Notes under the pieces: generated by a model
What the model saw: the letters and a program-made list of their open reading frames with translations, nothing else
The model's database searches: none
Told to the model about the DNA's origin: nothing
Shown: positions 58,525 to 64,000 of the stretch, piece by piece
Layout: each line of letters opens with the position of its first letter
Numbering within the stretch: the stretch's first letter is position 1
Source of the DNA: Ignavibacteriales bacterium
GTDB lineage: Bacteria > Bacteroidota > Ignavibacteria > Ignavibacteriales > Ignavibacteriaceae
Length of the DNA stretch: 64,000 bases
Assembly: GCA_016709765.1 (NCBI GenBank)
Contig: JADJMD010000015.1
Coordinates: 62,001-126,000 of the forward strand
Reading direction: 5' to 3'
Program-made: the position numbers and the translations under genes

Positions 58525-61224
58525 ATGAAATCTCTTTTTACTATCACGTTTTTGGTTTTCTCAATCACAATTTCCGCACAGAATTACAAACAAATAAGCA
58601 TCCCAATCACAAGTCCAAATGATTTTATTATACTAGCCCAAAACGGAATTGACCTTGAACATTCAAGTTTAAGTAAAAGTAATAATCTTAATTTCTTTGT
58701 AAGCGAAGATGATTTAGATAAAATCAATTCATTAGGATTTAGTTATACGGTTTTAATAGATGATTGGAAATCGTTTTATAACCAGCAGGCAAAACCAAGT
58801 GATAGCGACAGAGAAATATACTTAGCTGAAAGCAAAAACAATTTTAATGTGGATGGGTTCGGTTTCGGTTCGATGGGCGGCTATTACACGCTTGCTGAAA
58901 TTGCTGCTAACTTAGATTCAATGTATGCACAGTATCCAAACATCATCACACAAAAATATTCGATTGGAACAAGTCAGCAATCACGAACAATTTGGGCGGT
59001 AAAAATTTCAGATAATCCAACAATAAACGAAGGTGAACCACCAGTAGGTTTTGATGCACTTGTTCATGCACGTGAGCCTCAATCAATGGCAACACTTATG
59101 TATTATATGTGGTACTTACTTCAAAACTATGGAACAGATCCAGAGGTTACTTATCTAGTTAATAATCGCGAAATCTATTGTGTGCCATGTTTTAATCCAG
59201 ATGGATATGAATATAATCGTTCAACTGATCCTTCTGGTGGTGGAATGTGGAGAAAAAACAGAAGAAACAATGGTGATGGAAGTTTTGGTGTGGATCTGAA
59301 TAGAAATTTTGGCTACCAATGGGGATACGACAACATCGGTTCAAGTCCGACGCCAAGTAGTGAAACATACAGAGGTCCTTCAGCTTTTTCTGAACCTGAG
59401 TGCCAGGCAATAAGAGATCTTGCAACTTTAAGAAGTTATAAAACATATTTTAATATGCATACTTATGGCGGATATATATTATATCCGTGGGGATATATAG
59501 ATGCAGAAACACCAGACTCATTAGCATACAGGGAATTTGCCTCTCTGCTTACCTCTAAGAGTGGTTATGCTTATGGTTCCGGTTCAGAGCTTTTAGGCTA
59601 TCCATCAAATGGCAGTATACGCGATTGGATGTTTGGTGAACAAACCTTAAAAGGTAAGACATATGGCTATACCATTGAGATAGGAGATGCTTTTTGGCCG
59701 CTGCAGAGTCAAATTTTTCCAATTGCTCAACAGAACTTAAGCACTATGATTTATCAGACATATCTTGCAGGTGCGTACACACAGTTAGTTGATCCTGGCT
59801 ACAGCGAGGAGTTTATAGACCCAGGTGAAAATGTTTTAATGAACAGTACTTTTAAAAATGTTGGACTTGCAACTGCATATAATCTGCAAATACAACTAAG
59901 TTCGCTTAGTCCGTATATAAATGTAACAGCAAATACTGCACAGTTTGATTCCATTCCTGCTAGAAGTAATGCAGCATTAACAACTCCATTAACTTTTAAT
60001 GTTTTATCAACCGCACCAACCGATGTAACAGTTAAACTTTTACTTACATCAAGTTTTAGCGGCACAGTTGTAAATCAGGATACAATAAGTTTTATACTTG
60101 GTACTCCGATGTTTGTTTTTGCAGATACAACAAACGATCCATTAACACTATGGGATATAACAGCAACCCCAAGTACTAAAAAATGGGAAGCAACAAACAC
60201 GACATTTTATAGTTCGCCAACTTCATTTACCGACAGCAAAATAGGTGACTATTTAAACAACGCAACTGTAACAATGATGCTTAAAAATGCTGTTGATCTC
60301 ACCAATCATTCAAATCCGCGATTAACTTTTTGGACTAAGTATGATATTGAAAGCAACTGGGATTACGGACAGGTGGAAGCTTCAACAAATAACGGCTCAA
60401 CATGGTTTCCATTGCAAGGTTTATACACTGAGCCTGGGACAGGTTCTTTCCAGCCAAACGGCGAACCTCTTTATGATGGTGTAAGAACAAACTGGGTTAA
60501 AGAAGAAATTAGTCTAACAGGATTTAACTCCAATCAATTTAAACTAAAGTTTGAGTTAAAATCCGATGGATCACAAGTTCAGGATGGCTGGTATATTGAT
60601 GATATCGGAATAATAGTTTACGGAATTGTTCCTGTTGAACTTATTTCCTTTACAGCTTCTATTGTTGATGGGAAAGCAGAATTAAAATGGCAGACAGCAA
60701 GTGAATTGAATAATGCTGGATTTGATATTGAAAAAGCAGTATTCAATCAACAATCCGCAATCGGCAATAAGAAAAATTGGTCTAAGATTGGATTTGTAAA
60801 TGGACACGGAACAACTACTGAAATTAATAATTATAATTTTATGGATGAGAGTTCACTTGAACAAAAAACTTTTTACAGATTAAAGCAATTAGATTTTGAT
60901 GGAACTTTTTCTTATTCAGATGAAGTTGAGATTGATGCTTCAATCCCTATTAAGTTTTCATTAGAACAGAATTATCCAAATCCTTTTAACCCAAGTACAA
61001 AAATCAATTGGCAGTCTCCAGTAAGCAGTTGGCAAACGTTAAAGATTTATGATATTATTGGAAATGAAGTTGCTACTTTAGTTAATGAATATCGATTAGC
61101 AGGATCGTACGAAATAGATTTTCAGTCTTCAATTGGCAGCCGGCAACTAGCAAATGGTGTTTATTTCTACCAACTGAGAGTTGGAGACTATATTGGAACA
61201 AAGAAGATGATCTTGATCAAATAG
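58525..61224 (+). CDS. Secreted M14 zinc carboxypeptidase with T9SS sorting domain (2)
   Basis: 899 residues, strong AAGGAG site, signal peptide ending ISA-Q. Zinc ligands are His181 and Glu184 (HAREP) and His312 (FNMHTYGG). VDLNRNFGYQWG holds substrate-binding Asn/Arg, and TIEIGD (Glu385) is catalytic. Downstream are a CARDB-like Ig domain, a jelly-roll-like segment and a fibronectin-like segment (LISFTASIVDGKAELKWQ). Repeat A copies at 60744 and 61123 encode FNQQSAIGNK and FQSSIGSRQLA in frame. The T9SS tail is QNYPNPFNPSTKINWQ, ending KKMILIK. An extracellular digestive peptidase is likely. Confidence 0.92.
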   Translation: MKSLFTITFLVFSITISAQNYKQISIPITSPNDFIILAQNGIDLEHSSLSKSNNLNFFVSEDDLDKINSLGFSYTVLIDDWKSFYNQQAKPSDSDREIYLAESKNNFNVDGFGFGSMGGYYTLAEIAANLDSMYAQYPNIITQKYSIGTSQQSRTIWAVKISDNPTINEGEPPVGFDALVHAREPQSMATLMYYMWYLLQNYGTDPEVTYLVNNREIYCVPCFNPDGYEYNRSTDPSGGGMWRKNRRNNGDGSFGVDLNRNFGYQWGYDNIGSSPTPSSETYRGPSAFSEPECQAIRDLATLRSYKTYFNMHTYGGYILYPWGYIDAETPDSLAYREFASLLTSKSGYAYGSGSELLGYPSNGSIRDWMFGEQTLKGKTYGYTIEIGDAFWPLQSQIFPIAQQNLSTMIYQTYLAGAYTQLVDPGYSEEFIDPGENVLMNSTFKNVGLATAYNLQIQLSSLSPYINVTANTAQFDSIPARSNAALTTPLTFNVLSTAPTDVTVKLLLTSSFSGTVVNQDTISFILGTPMFVFADTTNDPLTLWDITATPSTKKWEATNTTFYSSPTSFTDSKIGDYLNNATVTMMLKNAVDLTNHSNPRLTFWTKYDIESNWDYGQVEASTNNGSTWFPLQGLYTEPGTGSFQPNGEPLYDGVRTNWVKEEISLTGFNSNQFKLKFELKSDGSQVQDGWYIDDIGIIVYGIVPVELISFTASIVDGKAELKWQTASELNNAGFDIEKAVFNQQSAIGNKKNWSKIGFVNGHGTTTEINNYNFMDESSLEQKTFYRLKQLDFDGTFSYSDEVEIDASIPIKFSLEQNYPNPFNPSTKINWQSPVSSWQTLKIYDIIGNEVATLVNEYRLAGSYEIDFQSSIGSRQLANGVYFYQLRVGDYIGTKKMILIK
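60744..60771 (+). repeat. Dispersed repeat A inside a coding region (copy 1)
   Basis: 22 of 28 bases match the intergenic copy at 48348. Read in frame in the M14 gene, in the loop between AGFDIEK and WSKIGF, the same loop that holds repeat B in the 28074 protein. Confidence 0.7.
61123..61150 (+). repeat. Dispersed repeat A inside a coding region (copy 2)
   Basis: 21 of 28 bases match the copy at 48348. It lies within the T9SS sorting domain, lengthening the loop before NGVYFYQL relative to the neighbours (for example DASKLSSGIYFYRL). Confidence 0.6.
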
Positions 61225-61306
61225 ACTTTGCGTTTGATATGGTTTATTATAATCTTTATGGTAGATGGTGGTAAAGATTCAATAATGCTGACAATAAAAA
61301 TATCGT

Positions 61307-62734
61307 ATGGATGATAAACAATTAAAAAGAGAATCAATTTTAGCTGCTGCAAATAATTTGCGATGGGAGGTTGGTGAAAATTTACACGATACTTTAATGG
61401 AATCCATTTACGAAAATGCTACAGCTATTTCGAGTAAAACTGTAATTTATCCGGATAAAAAACCGGCCTTTAGTTTAGATAGAACTTTAGATAAAATACT
61501 TACTAGCAAGTATCTCGGTTTTCCGATAATGTTTTTAATACTTGCTGTAATATTTTGGGTAACTATAGAAGGTGCAAATGTTCCCTCTGGTTTAATAGCA
61601 AATTTGCTTGTGGATTCTTTTCATCCTGCACTAAAAACATTCGCTGATTCATTTATGCCATGGTGGTTAAGTGGAGTTTTGATTGACGGGGCTTATCTTG
61701 CGATGGCTTGGGTAATAAGTGTAATGCTTCCTCCAATGGCAATATTTTTTCCAATCTATACTTTGCTTGAGGATTTTGGATATTTGCCGCGAGTTGCGTT
61801 TAATATGGATCCGCTTTATAAACGAGTTGGTGCACACGGAAGACAAGCACTTACAATGGCAATGGGTTTTGGATGTAACGCTGCGGGAGTAGTTGCGACT
61901 CGAGTAATTGATTCTCCGCGAGAAAGATTAATTGCAATTATAACAAACAATTTTTCTTTGTGTAACGGAAGATGGCCCACACAAATACTTATCGCCACAA
62001 TATTTATCGGTGGTGCAGCACCTGCTTATCTTGCAGGAATTGTTTCTGCCGGTGCAGTTGTCTTTATCGCAATCATAGGGATAGCATTTAGTTTATTGGT
62101 TTCTTGGGGATTATCAAAAAGTTTGCTAAAAGGTGAAGCCTCTGCTTTTAGCCTGGAACTACCACCATATCGTCCACCAAGAATTTTACAAACACTTTAT
62201 ACTTCTTTAATTGATAGAACAGTTTTTGTTTTATGGCGCGCAATAGTTTTTGCAATTCCGGCTGGAATGGTTATTTGGCTTGTTGCAAATATTTCAATCG
62301 GAGGCATGTCTGTTGCAAATCATTTTATAAGTTGGTCTGGTCCGTTTGCATTTATTTTTGGACTAAACGGAGTCATTTTATTAGCTTACATAATTGCTAT
62401 TCCTGCAAATGAAATTGTAATTCCAACAGTGTTAATGCTAACAGTTGCAAACTTAGGTATTATGAACATTGGCTCAGGTAGCGGAGTAATGTTTGAACTT
62501 AGTTCTGTTTCTGATACAGCTTCAATTCTACAGGCGGGTGGGTGGACAATGTTAACGGGTATTAATTTGATGATATTTAGCTTGCTTCATAATCCCTGTT
62601 CAACAACTATTTATACTATTTATAAAGAAACAAAGAGTGTTAAGTGGACTGTTATTTCTACTCTTCTTCCAATTATAATGGGATTTACAATTACATTTTT
62701 TGTAACGCAAGTTTGGCGATTAGTATTTAATTAA
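61307..62734 (+). CDS. FeoB-like permease without the GTPase domain
   Basis: 475 residues, about ten helices. LLEDFGYLPRVAFNMDPLYK, MGFGCNAAGVVATRVIDS and LKGEASAFSLELPPYRPP are the two Gate regions and linker of FeoB, the ferrous iron importer. The usual N-terminal small GTPase (GNPNxGKS) is missing: the first 70 residues are a non-conserved, probably cytoplasmic segment, and no G-domain gene precedes it (the upstream gene is the carboxypeptidase, 82 bases away). Divalent metal transport is likely; how it is energised or gated is open. The next gene is a putative metal exporter, 25 bases downstream. Confidence 0.85.
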   Translation: MDDKQLKRESILAAANNLRWEVGENLHDTLMESIYENATAISSKTVIYPDKKPAFSLDRTLDKILTSKYLGFPIMFLILAVIFWVTIEGANVPSGLIANLLVDSFHPALKTFADSFMPWWLSGVLIDGAYLAMAWVISVMLPPMAIFFPIYTLLEDFGYLPRVAFNMDPLYKRVGAHGRQALTMAMGFGCNAAGVVATRVIDSPRERLIAIITNNFSLCNGRWPTQILIATIFIGGAAPAYLAGIVSAGAVVFIAIIGIAFSLLVSWGLSKSLLKGEASAFSLELPPYRPPRILQTLYTSLIDRTVFVLWRAIVFAIPAGMVIWLVANISIGGMSVANHFISWSGPFAFIFGLNGVILLAYIIAIPANEIVIPTVLMLTVANLGIMNIGSGSGVMFELSSVSDTASILQAGGWTMLTGINLMIFSLLHNPCSTTIYTIYKETKSVKWTVISTLLPIIMGFTITFFVTQVWRLVFN

Positions 62735-62759
62735 TTTCTGCAAGTATCATATCACCTGA

Positions 62760-63689
62760 TTGATTAATGATTTTCTTATTTTTGCACATTCATTAATACA
62801 CATACTTTTGATGCACATACATTCTCATTCAAATATTGTTGAGATCATTTTAGGTTCTTTTACAGATACCTACTTAATGATCCCCATCCTATTTTCGCTT
62901 TATTTTGCATTGGAATATTTTTCGCATACAAAGCAGCTGGATTTAATTTCTTTCCTTAAAATTTCGGGTCCTCTGGGTCCACTTGCAGGCACATTGCTTG
63001 GCTTAATTCCAGAATGTGGAATGTCGGTTTTCGTTACATCTCTGTTTTTATCACGTAAAGTTTCAATCGGAACATTAATTGCAACATATCTTGCTACATC
63101 TGATGAAGCATTGCCGGTGCTGATAGCAAATCGTGAGCAAGCAATATACATCTTTTATATCCTGGGTCTAAAATTGCTAATAGGTGTAACTTCCGGATAT
63201 CTTATTGATTTATTAATCTCAAAAAATTTTTATGAGGGAAAAGCCCCTGAAGTTAAATCATCGCACGCAGTGCAAATTGATGTTGAGCTGCACAGAACAC
63301 GTTATATGGAAATTATTATCCATAGTTTAAAACGTACACTAAGAATTTATTTTTGGGTCTTTGCAATAACAATTGCTATTTCTCTCTTAATTTTTTATAC
63401 TCATTCATCCGAATTGATTGAAACATTAAACTTTAATCCTATAATAGAAATAATTGCAGTTGCGTTTTTCGGGCTGATACCAAATTGTGCCGCATCAATT
63501 GCAATTGCACAGGCATTTCTTCACACAGGATTATCACTCGGGGCAACAATAGCAGGCTTAAGTTCCGGGGCAGGATTTGGACCAATTGTTTTATTTAAAG
63601 ATGGAGAATTAAAAACTTCAGCCAAAATACTTGCCCTAACATTAGTAAGTGCAATTAGTTGGGGCTTAATAATAAATTTTGCTTTATAA
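62760..63689 (+). CDS. Putative heavy-metal/manganese exporter (ArsP_2, DUF2899-like)
   Basis: 309 residues from TTG 62760; an ATG at 62811 gives a version starting MHIHSHSN, and neither has a ribosome site. About ten helices in two similar halves, each with a GLIP motif: LGLIPECGMSVFVTSLF and FGLIPNCAASIAIAQAF. This is the hallmark of the ten-helix putative metal or arsenic exporter family, now often called putative manganese transporter. The His-rich N-terminus could bind metal. Probably one operon with the FeoB-like gene. Confidence 0.78.
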   Translation: MINDFLIFAHSLIHILLMHIHSHSNIVEIILGSFTDTYLMIPILFSLYFALEYFSHTKQLDLISFLKISGPLGPLAGTLLGLIPECGMSVFVTSLFLSRKVSIGTLIATYLATSDEALPVLIANREQAIYIFYILGLKLLIGVTSGYLIDLLISKNFYEGKAPEVKSSHAVQIDVELHRTRYMEIIIHSLKRTLRIYFWVFAITIAISLLIFYTHSSELIETLNFNPIIEIIAVAFFGLIPNCAASIAIAQAFLHTGLSLGATIAGLSSGAGFGPIVLFKDGELKTSAKILALTLVSAISWGLIINFAL

Positions 63690-63710
63690 AAATATTTAGG
63701 AATTGTTTTT

Positions 63711-64000
63711 ATGAAAAAATTCAGATTGCTTTCTTGGAATGTTAATGGTATTCGAGCAGCTCAGAAAAAGGGATTTATTGATTGGGTTTTAAAAGATAGT
63801 CCTGATATACTTTGTTTGCAGGAAACAAAAGCCCATCCAGATCAACTTTCGGAGGAACTGTTAAATATTAATGGATACAAATCTTATTTTTCTTCATCGA
63901 TCGTTAAAAAAGGCTACAGCGGAGTTGCAATCTATACAAAGCAAGAACCTGTAAAAGTGGAACACGGTTTTGGAATTCCAAAGTTTGATGATGAAGGTAG
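63711..64000 (+). CDS. xth: Exodeoxyribonuclease III, 5' part
   Basis: Begins at ATG 63711 and runs off the window. LLSWNVNGIRAAQKKGF, ILCLQETKA and YSGVAIYTK are the first conserved blocks of the ExoIII/AP-endonuclease family, including the metal-binding Asn and Glu. Would repair abasic sites in DNA. 21 bases after the exporter gene. Confidence 0.93.
   Translation, partial: MKKFRLLSWNVNGIRAAQKKGFIDWVLKDSPDILCLQETKAHPDQLSEELLNINGYKSYFSSSIVKKGYSGVAIYTKQEPVKVEHGFGIPKFDDEG

Overview
The window reads as chromosomal DNA of an AT-rich Bacteroidota/Chlorobiota-type bacterium, most likely an Ignavibacteria member (inference). The main clue is eight proteins ending in the type IX secretion (T9SS) sorting domain with the phrase QNYPNPFNPST and a C-terminal K(K/R)MILL(K/R). 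A pyruvate:ferredoxin oxidoreductase, an eukaryote-like CarB, HslVU and RpoN fit that group. No tRNA, rRNA, CRISPR array, prophage or transposase was seen.

Layout. 1-2.5 kb: 3' part of carB. 2.6-14.4 kb: a T9SS cargo region holding an S1/P1-type nuclease, two ECF sigma genes (3846, 9512), two membrane Ser/Thr kinases with TPR tails (6811, 10100) and two further T9SS proteins (4603, 12744). The two sigma genes carry near-identical TTGACA-N17-TATTTT promoters, so this is a duplicated sigma/kinase module placed among secreted proteins. 14.4-21.5 kb: M48 protease, trpB2-type tryptophan synthase, ychF, an AlbA_2/coiled-coil protein, an S9 peptidase and a small membrane protein. 21.8-26.5 kb: nifJ and a dihydroorotate-dehydrogenase-like gene. 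26.8-36.8 kb: a metallophosphoesterase, three T9SS proteins, an envelope protein and a DUF5522 protein. 36.9-41.6 kb (minus): DUF3109 - rpoN - ICMT-like - hslV - hslU, tightly packed. 41.7-48.2 kb: an SDR, a giant lamin-tail/CARDB protein, an HsmA-like membrane protein, a DUF72 protein and a small GC-richer fragment. 48.2-64 kb: two M14 carboxypeptidases (T9SS), an M1 aminopeptidase, recN, an outer-membrane-type protein, a lipoprotein, hemW, a dicarboxylate/amino acid symporter, a FeoB-like permease lacking its GTPase domain, a putative heavy-metal exporter, and the start of exonuclease III.

Data quality. Genes in the first 22 kb contain about 16 single-base frameshifts plus one premature TAG. 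Most are repaired by one base in a short homopolymer and leave an otherwise conserved protein. The remaining 42 kb shows none. I read most of these as sequence errors at a poorly covered contig end, so I annotate the loci as whole genes and note the breaks.

Repeats. A short palindromic element (core GATGACATCTT/AAGATGTCATC) sits beside four genes. Three other families of short dispersed repeats occur between genes, and two of them also occur in frame inside T9SS cargo genes.
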